From Bacteroidales bacterium (GTDB lineage Bacteria; Bacteroidota; Bacteroidia; Bacteroidales; SM23-62), in contig JADHVS010000023.1 of the NCBI GenBank assembly GCA_016783865.1, forward strand, positions 1 to 36,645: 36,645 nt of DNA. The letters are read 5' to 3'. The first letter of the stretch is position 1. Every line of letters begins with the position of its first letter. The notes under the pieces are model-generated. The model searched no databases. It saw only the letters and a program-made list of their open reading frames with translations, and was not told the origin of the DNA. Positions 25,325-34,243 of this stretch are shown here, piece after piece. The position numbers and the translations under genes are program-made.

Positions 25325-26449
25325 ATGGCTGTATTAGATCTTAGCCTCGCGAAGGAAATTCAATCATACGGAACGATGGATTTCAATGCGTGCTATAGTT
25401 GCGGGAATTGTACTGCAATTTGTGAGTTGTCGGAGGAAAATGCTTTTTTCCCAAGGAACCTGATCCGGTACGGCATGCTGGGGATGAAGGATAAAATCCT
25501 GTCAAGCAAGGAGATATGGCTATGTTATGGTTGTGGTGAATGTTCCCAGACCTGTCCGCGGGAAGCGGAGCCCGGAGATTATGTTGCTGCCTTGCGCAGG
25601 TATGCCATCGCTCATTATGAACCGACGGGATTGACAAGACTTATGTTCCGCAGACCCTGGGCATTTATAGGGATCACCCTGGCCGTTGCCGTGGTTTTGT
25701 TTTTCTTCCTGATGACCATTAAACCTGATCATGAGGTGAACCGTTGGATCTTCAACCTGCTTCCGTTTGATGTGGTCCACGACCTGGGGACGTATATATT
25801 TATTTTCATCGGGGTAATTACGACATTTGGATTGTATAAAATGTTGAGGGGGATATCAAAGCAAAAAACCGGGAAAGAATCCAGCCGGTCAGGATTGCTG
25901 ACAAAAATCCGGAAGGCCATTATGAAAACAGCCGGTGAGCTGGTGACCATGAACAGGTATAAAGAATGTGACAGGCAGGATGATGCTTACTGGTCGCCCA
26001 AACCGTGGTTTGTGAAACCCTGGTTTGTCCATTGGATGATCATGATGGGATTCCTGGGTTTACTGCTGGCCACCATACTGGATTTTATTTTAAAGGATCC
26101 GGCCACCGATGTCTGGTGGCCATCGAGGATACTGGGGACCGTTGCCGGCCTGATGATGATGTACGGGGCCACGCTTGCTATATACTACCGGTTGGTCAAG
26201 CCTACCCATTTTTATGCTAAAAGCAGCCTTTCCGATTGGTTTTTCCTGGCCTTTCTCTGGCTGGCCGGTTTCACCGGATTCTGGCTCGAGGCGGCTGTGT
26301 TTTTCCATGCAGATTCCTTAACCAACCAGGTGATGTTCATTATCCATACCGTAATCTCGATGGAACTCGTCCTGTTGCTCGTCTTCTCCAAGTTCGCCCA
26401 TGCCGTATACCGTCCCGTGGCGTTGTTCCTGCATTTTTTGCAGGAGTAA
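25325..26449 (+). CDS. QmoC-like membrane subunit (HdrC clusters fused to a cytochrome b-like domain)
   Basis: A 374-residue protein. The N-terminus binds two 4Fe-4S clusters in the HdrC manner (Cys 23, 26, 29, 33 and 67, 70, 73, 77: CYSCGNC and CYGCGEC). Six membrane helices follow (roughly 111-131, 154-172, 232-256, 267-290, 303-327, 334-362). Histidines at 152, 236, 341 and 359 are candidate haem b ligands. This is the architecture of QmoC, which passes electrons between the cytoplasmic HdrA-like subunits and the quinone pool. It closes the operon; a hairpin follows at 26491. Confidence 0.87.
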   Translation: MAVLDLSLAKEIQSYGTMDFNACYSCGNCTAICELSEENAFFPRNLIRYGMLGMKDKILSSKEIWLCYGCGECSQTCPREAEPGDYVAALRRYAIAHYEPTGLTRLMFRRPWAFIGITLAVAVVLFFFLMTIKPDHEVNRWIFNLLPFDVVHDLGTYIFIFIGVITTFGLYKMLRGISKQKTGKESSRSGLLTKIRKAIMKTAGELVTMNRYKECDRQDDAYWSPKPWFVKPWFVHWMIMMGFLGLLLATILDFILKDPATDVWWPSRILGTVAGLMMMYGATLAIYYRLVKPTHFYAKSSLSDWFFLAFLWLAGFTGFWLEAAVFFHADSLTNQVMFIIHTVISMELVLLLVFSKFAHAVYRPVALFLHFLQE

Positions 26450-26490
26450 TAGAAAAACCAAAGAGGCTGTTTTAAAGTTATTATTAGGTC

Positions 26491-26511
26491 ATCCTGAACT
26501 TGTTTCAGGAT
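26491..26511. terminator. Hairpin between convergent genes
   Basis: ATCCTGAA (26491-26498) and TTCAGGAT (26504-26511) form an 8-bp perfect stem around CTTGT. It includes the stop codon of the convergent gene (26505-26507) and lies 41 bases after the membrane subunit stop. The sequence resembles a palindrome often dispersed in Bacteroidota genomes, so it may be a repeat used as a terminator. Confidence 0.5.
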
Positions 26512-27569
26512 AACCTGACAGTATAGTATCCTTTTCCGTCACAATCGGGACAATGCTCTATCCTGCCTTTGCATTTACAATCGATGATAATTTCATGCGT
26601 TTCAGGGGGAGTGGAAGCAACCTCCTCCGTTCTTGCGGTTCCCAGCCAGTCATTCCAGTCTTTCCATCCCTCATCCCTGTAGGCGATTTCAGGATACGCA
26701 AAGATGTTTGCGGTTCTTTTAGGTATATGAGTAATTTGGCCCTGGCAGAATGCCTGCCATTCCTGCCTGTTTTTCAGTTTCAGGGAGTGGATATACTTTT
26801 TTGTGGATTTAAAGTCCCGGTAACTGATTTCATTTCCCAGCCAATCTTCCCAGCTTTTCCAGCCCGAATCCCTGTATTCCAGGTGAGGCCTTTCAGGTAA
26901 TACCATCTGGTAGTCAATTATCAGTCTGGTGTTTACCTTCAGAAAATTACGCCAGGATCCTTTATCGGCGATCCTGTTTGACCTGACAAAATCCCGGCTC
27001 TTGTAAAACTCAGTATAACTGATTTGCTTATCCGTGTGCATCAGCCAGTCTTTCCAGTCTTTCCATCCGACATGACTGTATACCTGGTCCGGGTTTCCGG
27101 GGATGTGATCCGGTAGTGGTTCCCTTTCCGGAAATTTTCCATTTATGAGCAGCTCCCACTCCTCCTGATATTCAAAACCATATTCCCGGACAACCTGGCG
27201 GGCTTCAAAAAAATTCATCCATTTTGATTTAACGGTAGATGACCATAAGTTTTCCCCGGCAGGAGCAGCGAACACATTGGATGAGGATTGTTTCTCAGGC
27301 TCAGGGGGATCTTCAGTTCCCAGCCAGTCATCCCAGTTCTTCCAGCCATGGTTCTTATAAACCCTGTCAGGATGAGCAGGAATATGGATGCCTTTAAGTT
27401 TCCCGCTTTTTACAACCTTGTCCCAATCGGTCTGGGACTTCAGTTTAAGGGACCGGACATACTCCCTGGCCACTTTGAAGTCCTCCAGCTGAACTTCATG
27501 TTTATTGCCCCACAAATCCAATTGTGAAAAGGAAGGATCAGGATGGTATTTATTATTCCCGGTCATCAA
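26505..27569 (-). CDS. Protein with four 'phage-integrase repeat units' (INT_rpt)
   Basis: A 354-residue soluble protein built of four ~58-residue repeats (about residues 28-85, 119-177, 187-245 and 251-310). Each has a helical FxxARxxVRSL opening, a central tryptophan, a P-rich linker and the ending YxxxGWKxWxDWLG. This is the INT_rpt unit found N-terminal to some tyrosine recombinases; no integrase catalytic domain is present. The C-terminus holds CKC-x6-CPDC (Cys 331, 333, 340, 343), a likely DnaJ-like zinc knuckle. Function unknown; the composition suggests nucleic-acid or protein binding. It is divergent from the DUF3843-like gene. Confidence 0.75.
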   Translation of the reverse strand: MMTGNNKYHPDPSFSQLDLWGNKHEVQLEDFKVAREYVRSLKLKSQTDWDKVVKSGKLKGIHIPAHPDRVYKNHGWKNWDDWLGTEDPPEPEKQSSSNVFAAPAGENLWSSTVKSKWMNFFEARQVVREYGFEYQEEWELLINGKFPEREPLPDHIPGNPDQVYSHVGWKDWKDWLMHTDKQISYTEFYKSRDFVRSNRIADKGSWRNFLKVNTRLIIDYQMVLPERPHLEYRDSGWKSWEDWLGNEISYRDFKSTKKYIHSLKLKNRQEWQAFCQGQITHIPKRTANIFAYPEIAYRDEGWKDWNDWLGTARTEEVASTPPETHEIIIDCKCKGRIEHCPDCDGKGYYTVRLS

Positions 27570-27663
27570 TGTCCAATCTGGTACCGTTAAAATTTTTTCT
27601 GATTCATACTGCTTAAGTAAACATTTTTTCTGTTACATTCAAAGCATAAATCTTAAAAAATAA

Positions 27664-29292
27664 ATGGCCAGGACGCAAAAACGGATTTATCTCGATCGGT
27701 GGCTGAGTTTTCATCCCTATAAGAAGCCCGGCCCCAGTGATTATTATTACATGGAATTATCTAACCGGATAAAGAAAATTGTCGAATCATCCGTTCACGA
27801 AAATATCGTTTCATTGTTGGAAGAAGATGAAAGAGCGAACCTTTGCTGTTACCTTGCCTGTTACCTTGAGGATATTGTTTCCGAAACGGGTATTTGGAGG
27901 GCCTTCACCAGTCAGCATAATGAGCTGTACGGGAAAGATCTTCCTTTTTATCACACTGTTAATTATTACCCTGATGAAGTCAACCTGGAAGAAGTTTACT
28001 TCCTGTTGTGGTATTTTTTCAGCACAACACTTTACAGGGAAACGGTTTTTACACCTGTCAGCTTAAACCTGTTCAACCTGGGGTTTGAAATTAATAAGCT
28101 ATTGGATGAAGAATATGAAAGGGCCCCCGGGAATGACAGGTTAAAGGAATTCCTTTCCCTATCACCCGGTGAGGAAGATTTTTTCGTCATCAGGAAGCGG
28201 ATAGAATTCATTATTCTCGATTCCTATCTGTTCCATTTCAACAGGATGGAATGTTTTTTAGAGATAGCTGATAGAATGGAAGACATGAAGGAAGATATGA
28301 GGGAAGATGAATTGGAGCAAAAACTACCGGTGATTATTTATGAAATAGTGGATACGTACATCCTGTCGACTATATATCCCCTGCTTGCCCTGCGTGGAAA
28401 AGACTGGCTTGCGCATATCCTTGGCAGGGACCATCCGCTCTTTGAGGATATCATGGCGATCAGTGAAAAAAAGACAGGCTTTTATCTATTTCAAAAAAAG
28501 GAAAACAGCTTGCTCTATTTTGAGCACATGGCAACGGGGACTGTTTTGCCGGTTACTGTTAAATCGTATGAAACCCTTCCGGACCTGCAAGAAGATAAAA
28601 CCATCATGACCTGCAGTTTTGTAAAGTGGAAAAATGGATGGTGGTTTTCCGGTACTTCGGCTGTTTTGCCGCACGATCCCGGTTTTGTTTTAAAGGAAAG
28701 AGAATCAACCAGGGGCAGAAACCTGTTTGGAGGCATGGTTGAACAACAGCGTGAAGTATTGACGATGCAATCCAAAGCATTCCTGGATTTCAACAAAGGG
28801 AAAAACATTGCTTTTTTCGAAAAAATGGAACAGGCCGGAATATTTGCACTGGATTTCATGGAATATTATAAAAGATCATTACGGATTTCACCGGATGCTG
28901 AACGGGAAGCTGTAAAAAGGGGAAAAAAGAAAAGATTACCCGGGATGCCGGATAAACTTTACTTAGATGATGAGGTGAAAGACCTGCCGGGATTTGTATT
29001 TTTTAACCCCGAATCCGGCATTGAATTGGCGTATGGATTTAACGAGTACATTCCCGATCCTGATAATCCGCTATATGATGAAGAGAAAAGCAGGGAAGAG
29101 GCGATCGAATTACTGGTTTCACCGGAGATCAGCAGGGAATGCAGCCTTTACCTTACCGGAATCATCGGTTTCGGGGTACTCAGTTTTCCGGGTGAGGAGG
29201 AGGAAAGCATCCTGGAAGAAAACCTGGATTTCATGCTTCGTTACTGGAAGAGCGAAAACTATTATACAAAACCGGAGATCACTTTGATTTAG
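27664..29292 (+). CDS. DUF3843-like protein
   Basis: A 542-residue soluble protein. The N-terminus (RIYLDRWLSFHPYKKPGPSDYYYMELSNRI) and the segment CYLACYLEDIVSETGIWRAF agree with my recollection of the Bacteroidota family DUF3843, for which no function is known. No catalytic motif is apparent. The middle is acidic and helical; residues ~255-350 resemble a beta-rich domain. The stop codon falls exactly where a decayed ATPase remnant begins, so the native C-terminus may be altered. A DUF3843 length is usually shorter, so the C-terminal part may be a lineage extension. Confidence 0.6.
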   Translation: MARTQKRIYLDRWLSFHPYKKPGPSDYYYMELSNRIKKIVESSVHENIVSLLEEDERANLCCYLACYLEDIVSETGIWRAFTSQHNELYGKDLPFYHTVNYYPDEVNLEEVYFLLWYFFSTTLYRETVFTPVSLNLFNLGFEINKLLDEEYERAPGNDRLKEFLSLSPGEEDFFVIRKRIEFIILDSYLFHFNRMECFLEIADRMEDMKEDMREDELEQKLPVIIYEIVDTYILSTIYPLLALRGKDWLAHILGRDHPLFEDIMAISEKKTGFYLFQKKENSLLYFEHMATGTVLPVTVKSYETLPDLQEDKTIMTCSFVKWKNGWWFSGTSAVLPHDPGFVLKERESTRGRNLFGGMVEQQREVLTMQSKAFLDFNKGKNIAFFEKMEQAGIFALDFMEYYKRSLRISPDAEREAVKRGKKKRLPGMPDKLYLDDEVKDLPGFVFFNPESGIELAYGFNEYIPDPDNPLYDEEKSREEAIELLVSPEISRECSLYLTGIIGFGVLSFPGEEEESILEENLDFMLRYWKSENYYTKPEITLI

Positions 29293-29731
29293 GCTGGGGC
29301 CAGGCTGCAGGAAATACCACAACGCTTGCTCATTATTTAAATCTTCTGGATTCAGCCGGTTTGGTTAAAGGTTTGGGAAAGTATTATATTGAAAAAGTGA
29401 GACAACGGGGATCAAGTCCAAGGTTGCAGGTTTATAACAATGCATTGTTATCCGTTCAGTATGGACAATCATTTGAGCAAACCAGAACAGATTCAGAAGA
29501 ATGGGGCCATATTGTGGAAATATGGCCATTGGTACTCACCTGGTAAATAAATCCAGGACATCTGAAATTGAAGTTTATTACTGGAGGCATTTAAATAGTG
29601 AAATTGATTTTGTTATTGAGCGGGGTAAAAGTATAATTGGTATTGAAGTAAAAAGTGGGACCGCAAATAAAATTGCGGGTAAGGAGGTCGTTCAAAAGCA
29701 CTGTAATCATTCGAAAATATTATTCTGGTAA
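29292..29731 (+). pseudogene. Remnant of an AAA ATPase with DUF4143 domain
   Basis: Two frames together match the C-terminal DUF4143 part of the common AAA+DUF4143 ATPases. The first reads AGNTTTLAHYLNLLDSAGLV, then GSSPRLQVYNNALLS and EEWGHIVE to about 29519. After a frame change near 29520 the second reads MAIGTHLVNKSRTSEIEVYYW, DFVIERGKSIIGIEVKSG, and stops at 29731. The whole N-terminal ATPase domain (Walker A and B) is missing. The D-x(n)-E-x-K pattern is the nuclease-like core of DUF4143. It is a dead remnant of a gene that is often mobile and present in many copies. Confidence 0.8.
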
Positions 29732-29769
29732 GTTGCATGAAACCAATTAGTTAATTAAATTATTTTCTC

Positions 29770-30705
29770 ATGAAACCAAGTGATGAAATACATAAGAAAA
29801 TCCAGGAAGAGATCGACAGGAGAGGCGGAAAGGTGAATTCTATTGAAGATCTGAATGAAATTGCCAGGATAGTGACGGATAAGCAAAACAGGATGCCCCA
29901 TCCTGATTTTGAGGGACTTTCTCCTTCCCAGATGTTCTATATCGTCAATGATCCTGTATCAGAGCAGATTATCGGACTTCGTGATGACTTGGATGCTCAT
30001 ATTGTATCAGAATTGCAGCTGGTTAAGGCGGCCATGATTATACTAAATCAAATTGATCCTGAAAAGGGACTGAAGCTCACTGTTACCGGGAAATTGCCCA
30101 GAAAGGCAGTCAGTGAAATTCATTCAGCGGGAATTTTCAAGCAGGATTATGATTTAGTGCTCCCCCCGAAAGTCATGAATGAAGATGACTTCATTCCTGC
30201 AGGAATGGTACATATTCTTCTAAAGCTGGCCAGGTTTGTAAGGACCAGCAAAAATAAAATGCTGCTGACAAGAACAGGCCGGTCAGCCATGAAGGATCCT
30301 GTGGAATTGTTTTCAGGAGTATACCGGGCTTTTGCTCATTCGTTCAACAAGGCATGGTTTGACAGATATGAAAGTGAAGAAATCGGCAATGTAGGATTTG
30401 ATTTTACTATATATCTTCTGTCGAGGTATGGCGATAAAATGAGGTCATGCGAATTTTATGCTGAAAAATACTTTAAAGCCTTCCCGATGCTTGCTGATCT
30501 GCCTGTTTCTTATTATAATTCAAATAATAGCTGTTTAGAGGTGCGGGCATTTAAACATGGATTATACCTTTTTGGCCTCGTCGACAGGGAAGTAATCAAG
30601 ACAGAAGGATACTTTAAGGAATACTCCTGGAAGCGATCAACGGCGTTTGAAAATGTATTTGTTTTAAAACTCTGGAAGGATTGCCCGTTAGATTTACTGG
30701 AGTGA
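29770..30705 (+). CDS. Hypothetical protein
   Basis: A 311-residue soluble protein starting MKPSDEIHKKIQEEIDRRGG. Charged helices predominate. The segment KGLKLTVTGKLPRKAVSEI resembles a winged-helix-like motif seen in several uncharacterised bacterial proteins; I recognise no named family. No signal peptide, membrane segment or catalytic motif is seen. It starts 38 bases after the ATPase remnant and precedes the small gene at 30802 on the same strand. Confidence 0.7.
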   Translation: MKPSDEIHKKIQEEIDRRGGKVNSIEDLNEIARIVTDKQNRMPHPDFEGLSPSQMFYIVNDPVSEQIIGLRDDLDAHIVSELQLVKAAMIILNQIDPEKGLKLTVTGKLPRKAVSEIHSAGIFKQDYDLVLPPKVMNEDDFIPAGMVHILLKLARFVRTSKNKMLLTRTGRSAMKDPVELFSGVYRAFAHSFNKAWFDRYESEEIGNVGFDFTIYLLSRYGDKMRSCEFYAEKYFKAFPMLADLPVSYYNSNNSCLEVRAFKHGLYLFGLVDREVIKTEGYFKEYSWKRSTAFENVFVLKLWKDCPLDLLE

Positions 30706-30801
30706 TTATCAAAAACTTAAATCGCTGGGGGGTACTTTACAGGGATATTCAGGGAAGAGGTGTTTACCCTGCGATCATACAGTAATAGAAAATCATCAAT
30801 C

Positions 30802-31044
30802 ATGACAACAAAAGAGCTCATAAAAGAATTACAGCAATTGTCTCCCGACACCCGCATTATAATTCGTGCTTACGAAGGCGGTTACAACGATATACTGAGT
30901 TTGATTCCGATGATGATCATTCCTCATCCCGGTCGAAAAGCGGATTATTATGGTGAATTCACCATAGCCCAGACTGAGAAAGAAAGAATTGATGCAACCA
31001 GGGCAGTCGAACTGTTTGGGGAAAATACCCAGGCGGAGAGGTGA
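30802..31044 (+). CDS. Small hypothetical protein
   Basis: The ATG at 30802 (MTTKELIKELQQLSPDTRIIIRAYEGGYNDI) is preferred over the upstream frame start at 30760, whose 14 extra residues look non-coding. The product is 80 residues, similar in style to small Bacteroidota proteins that open with a KELIKxLxxLxPDTxVxVxGYEGG motif. Function unknown. Confidence 0.65.
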   Translation: MTTKELIKELQQLSPDTRIIIRAYEGGYNDILSLIPMMIIPHPGRKADYYGEFTIAQTEKERIDATRAVELFGENTQAER

Positions 31045-31136
31045 TTTTTATGGATTTTAGAATTGATATTGCAGTCCTGAAGAAATTCAGAATACCCTGG
31101 TAAAAGTCGATGGACTGGCTGTTTCGGCTGAAGGGG

Positions 31137-33164
31137 TTAATCCTTTACTATTTTCCTTGCATAAGTTTTATCTGCAGTGATAATCCTTATGATATATGTG
31201 CCTCTGATGAATCGGCTCATATCAAGTTCATAATTTTTATGGTTGACATGTACGGATTCCAGCAAACGACCCTGAATGTCAGACACACTGAGTAATCCTA
31301 TCTCAGATCTGGCCTGAATTCTGAGGAAATCACTTACAGGATTCGGGTACAACTGGAGATCAATACTGGCAGGAATATTATTGTCAGACACAATTATTTC
31401 CTTTGATGATATCCAGTTTGCAGCCATGTTATTATCCAGATCAGGGTCAGTCAACTTCAGGTAATTGCCGTTGCCGTCTGCATCAGGCCAGGGTATGGTA
31501 TCATAATAAAAGACGTTGTCTATTATGTTGCCGAAACCATCGGCCAATATCAGGTTTTGACTCTTGTTGGATAGATGCCTGGTAAACTGGCCAAAAGGGA
31601 CAAGACCATACTTAGCCTGAAAAACTGAAGCGTTGCTGGCAAGAATTAGTGATGAGTGGGGACTCAGGGTTGAATTGACAGGAAACTGGAAGACAAGTCC
31701 TGTCCCGCTGAAATATATACCTGTCAGGTTGATGGCCTGATCTCCGTTGTTCCAGATCTCAATAAATTCCAGATCATCTTCGTCCGGGAATTCAACGGAG
31801 ATTGCAGGATGGTACATGATTTTTGTAATAACCAGTGGCGGAACAATAACATTGCTACAGTTAGAATAGGAACCGACGTTAGCGGTTATCCAGGCGATCC
31901 TTGTAATGAGAAAAGATTTGATGTCGTCAATTTGATGCTGATGTTTTCCCCCCATTCCCCAAAGTTCATTCTCTCTAACAACAGCTTCACTGATTGTAGC
32001 AACGGTTTGATCGATAAAGTCTTCTATGCTGGAAAGATTTAATGGTTGGCCCGGTTGAATAAGTTCGTTCCACCTTTTTGACAGATAGCACTTGAACATA
32101 GTGTTGTAGAAAAGGTCCCTCCAGAATCGGGATCCTTCATTATCACCATTAGAAAACTGCCATATATTTGTTTTACTTCTGTCTAATCCCCAGAAGTACA
32201 AATCGTTTCCATAGGTTAGATCGTTATCCCAGACCGGTCCTGCTCTTAATTTTCCGTTTCTGTCCTTATGAAAGAAAGTACTGTAATGGTATGCGTCAGC
32301 ATTTGAACCAAGCTCGCTAATAATGATGAAGTCAATAAATGACGGAATATCAATTACTGAAGGAAAGCCGGTTGCAACCGAAATGTCACCGTTATATGCT
32401 TTTTCTTCCAGTAATAGAAATTGGTTATGGATGTAGTCATTTTGCTGTACTGTTACGGTTTCCGGGCTAGGTAGCTCATGAATATAACCCACCGTCCAAC
32501 CGTTCCAGGCTTTCATTTCCCAGGCGATCGGATCACCTCCTGTGGTTTTATCAGCTTTGGTAATATATCCTCCTGAAACATGGGGGAAATAATTATCTGT
32601 CGTACTAATCTTCATAATATTTACCCTGTCATCGTCGGCCTTAATCTTTTCCTGGAGGACATAGAGCCCTTTGTATACACCATTTATCATCACTTCACAA
32701 TAGACTGTTCTTGTGGCATATTCTCCTATTTGTCTTGACAGGTTATAGGAGAGATAATCGCGTATTAAGGCAGTATCGAAGACCATGCCGTTAAGTATCC
32801 AGTCGTTTTCACCGGGCATGCCCAATAAGCTTACATTATTATTTGAAAAGTTATCAGCCTCTCTGGTAGTAAAGCCGTATTGCTTCTTCTCTGTGATCGA
32901 GGAAGAGGATCCCCTGATCTCTATGTCAATTCTTCCGTCATAATTGAGATAGACTGGATTATTCTGATCTGTTACATAATTTCTTTGGCCGGGGCCCCTG
33001 TCAATAATTTTCATTGATGCCAGCACCCTTGGATCATCGAGGATTTCTACCCCTAAATCAGAATTAATAATTACGATCGGCAGGTTACTGTTCGTGAAAC
33101 CCTGTGCACAGGTAGGCCGGTAAAGGCAAATAGATAAGCATGCAATAATTAAAAACTGTCTCAC
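31137..33164 (-). CDS. CotH-kinase-like, lamin-tail, T9SS-exported protein
   Basis: A 675-residue protein in three parts after a signal peptide (ending PTCAQ). Residues ~85-400 are a CotH-type domain with KKQYGFTTR, GLYVLQEKIKADDDRVNI and GPVWDNDLTYGN, which carry the lysine and aspartates expected of the kinase-like fold. Residues ~450-560 form a lamin-tail domain (ITKIMYHPA, LEFIEIWNNGDQAINLTG). The last ~75 residues are a T9SS sorting domain (LQLYPNPVSDFLRI, ending ARKIVKD). It should be exported across the outer membrane and surface-attached or released. CotH domains can phosphorylate proteins; the target here is unknown. Confidence 0.9.
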   Translation of the reverse strand: MRQFLIIACLSICLYRPTCAQGFTNSNLPIVIINSDLGVEILDDPRVLASMKIIDRGPGQRNYVTDQNNPVYLNYDGRIDIEIRGSSSSITEKKQYGFTTREADNFSNNNVSLLGMPGENDWILNGMVFDTALIRDYLSYNLSRQIGEYATRTVYCEVMINGVYKGLYVLQEKIKADDDRVNIMKISTTDNYFPHVSGGYITKADKTTGGDPIAWEMKAWNGWTVGYIHELPSPETVTVQQNDYIHNQFLLLEEKAYNGDISVATGFPSVIDIPSFIDFIIISELGSNADAYHYSTFFHKDRNGKLRAGPVWDNDLTYGNDLYFWGLDRSKTNIWQFSNGDNEGSRFWRDLFYNTMFKCYLSKRWNELIQPGQPLNLSSIEDFIDQTVATISEAVVRENELWGMGGKHQHQIDDIKSFLITRIAWITANVGSYSNCSNVIVPPLVITKIMYHPAISVEFPDEDDLEFIEIWNNGDQAINLTGIYFSGTGLVFQFPVNSTLSPHSSLILASNASVFQAKYGLVPFGQFTRHLSNKSQNLILADGFGNIIDNVFYYDTIPWPDADGNGNYLKLTDPDLDNNMAANWISSKEIIVSDNNIPASIDLQLYPNPVSDFLRIQARSEIGLLSVSDIQGRLLESVHVNHKNYELDMSRFIRGTYIIRIITADKTYARKIVKD

Positions 33165-33634
33165 TTGATAGTAAAAATACGTCTAAAAAACTGGATAAGA
33201 TTTTGATATTCAGTTGTTTGGAATTGTGTTACAAATACAATTTGCCTCAATGAACACCAAGGCTGAAAACAAAATTAGCATTTTATCGATTATATTGTGC
33301 GAATTCCGGTGATAGTGGGTTCTTCGTCAATTTTGAAAAAAATATTTAATATCGAGCTGTTGATAAGTATCTGATAATCAGGCAAATTAACTATTATTTT
33401 TTCCTGGTTATAAGAGAGTCATTTATTATCTTTAAGTATCTAATCTCATTAGGGGTTAGTTCCCCGCCGCTTGCGGCGAAGAAATAAATATTAACGAGCA
33501 TGATACCCCGCTGCTTGCGGCGGGGAGATTCATTAATCAAATACTTAAGATAATAAAACAATTAATCGACATGCCTCATTTAAACTTTACTAAATTTCCA
33601 AACTGCATCCTTTTTAGATACAAATTGTAAGAAA
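33165..33634. other. 470-base intergenic region with a MITE-like element
   Basis: No coding sequence is seen. The left part (33165-33420) is A/T rich upstream DNA for the CotH gene, with a weak TAATTTTG -7-like box on the minus strand (33270-33277). The right part holds the palindromic element at 33422-33557, after which about 77 bases lead to the NfeD-like start. Confidence 0.5.
33422..33557. mobile_element. MITE-like palindromic element
   Basis: About 136 bp with inverted ends TTTATTATCTTTAAGTAT (33422-33439) and ATACTTAAGATAATAAA (33541-33557), complementary except for one bulged base. Inside are two copies of a GC-rich hairpin: CCCCGCCGCTTGCGGCG (33462-33478) and CCCCGCTGCTTGCGGCGGGG (33506-33525). 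No coding capacity. This fits a non-autonomous miniature element or a REP-like repeat; no target duplication was confirmed. Confidence 0.55.
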
Positions 33635-34222
33635 ATGGAACTTTTATTAGAAACCTGGTGGCAGGGCATGCTGATATCTGAAAAAGTATACTGGATAATT
33701 GCCATTCCTTTCACCCTGATTTTCGTGATCATGATGGTCATGACTTTAATTGGAGGTGATTTTGACGGTGCTTCTGCTGATATGGATGTGGACACGGAGA
33801 TTGATTCGGACACAGGCATAGGTTTTCAGTACCTGAGCATAAAAAACCTGGTCGGATTTTTTACCCTTTTTGGATGGACGGGAATAGCCTGCCTGGCTGC
33901 CGGGAGAAACATGGGTTTCACCCTTATTGTATCTATCATGGCCGGCCTGCTGATGATGACCATCATGTCAACGATTGTCTATCTGATGGGGAAACTCACC
34001 GAAGAAGGCAACCTGAACCTGAAGAATGCCATCGGGAAGATTGGTACTACCTATCTCACTATTCCGGCAGAAAGGAAAAGAATGGGCAAGATACAAATCA
34101 AGGTTCAGGGATTCAGGATCCTTGATGCCATAACCGACGAGAAGGAGGATATCAAAACAGGAGATGTAGTTGAGGTAGTTGATGTAATCGACAATCAAAT
34201 TTTATTAGTTAAGCATAGTTAA
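33635..34222 (+). CDS. NfeD-like membrane protein with OB fold
   Basis: A 195-residue protein with three membrane helices (about residues 18-41, 69-88 and 92-120) separated by an acidic loop (DVDTEIDSDTG), and a C-terminal OB-fold domain ending GDVVEVVDVIDNQILLVKHS, as in NfeD family proteins. NfeD proteins are encoded next to flotillin or stomatin genes and are thought to help organise membrane microdomains. The flotillin gene follows 21 bases downstream. Confidence 0.8.
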   Translation: MELLLETWWQGMLISEKVYWIIAIPFTLIFVIMMVMTLIGGDFDGASADMDVDTEIDSDTGIGFQYLSIKNLVGFFTLFGWTGIACLAAGRNMGFTLIVSIMAGLLMMTIMSTIVYLMGKLTEEGNLNLKNAIGKIGTTYLTIPAERKRMGKIQIKVQGFRILDAITDEKEDIKTGDVVEVVDVIDNQILLVKHS

Positions 34223-34243
34223 TAACCTTAAATCTAAAATATT

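Noticed and set aside
20876..26449. Canonical dissimilatory sulfate reduction or sHdr locus
   Set aside because: AprAB, DsrAB, Sat, HdrB-type CCG proteins and lipoate-binding protein genes are all missing from the window, so neither standard pathway can be named.
26505..27569. Phage integrase or integrated element
   Set aside because: The INT_rpt units occur without any tyrosine-recombinase catalytic residues, and no tRNA, attachment repeats or phage genes were seen nearby.
29501..29731. Separate small nuclease gene
   Set aside because: The DFVIERGKSIIGIEVKSG segment is the DUF4143 end of a broken ATPase continuing from the previous frame, not an independent gene.
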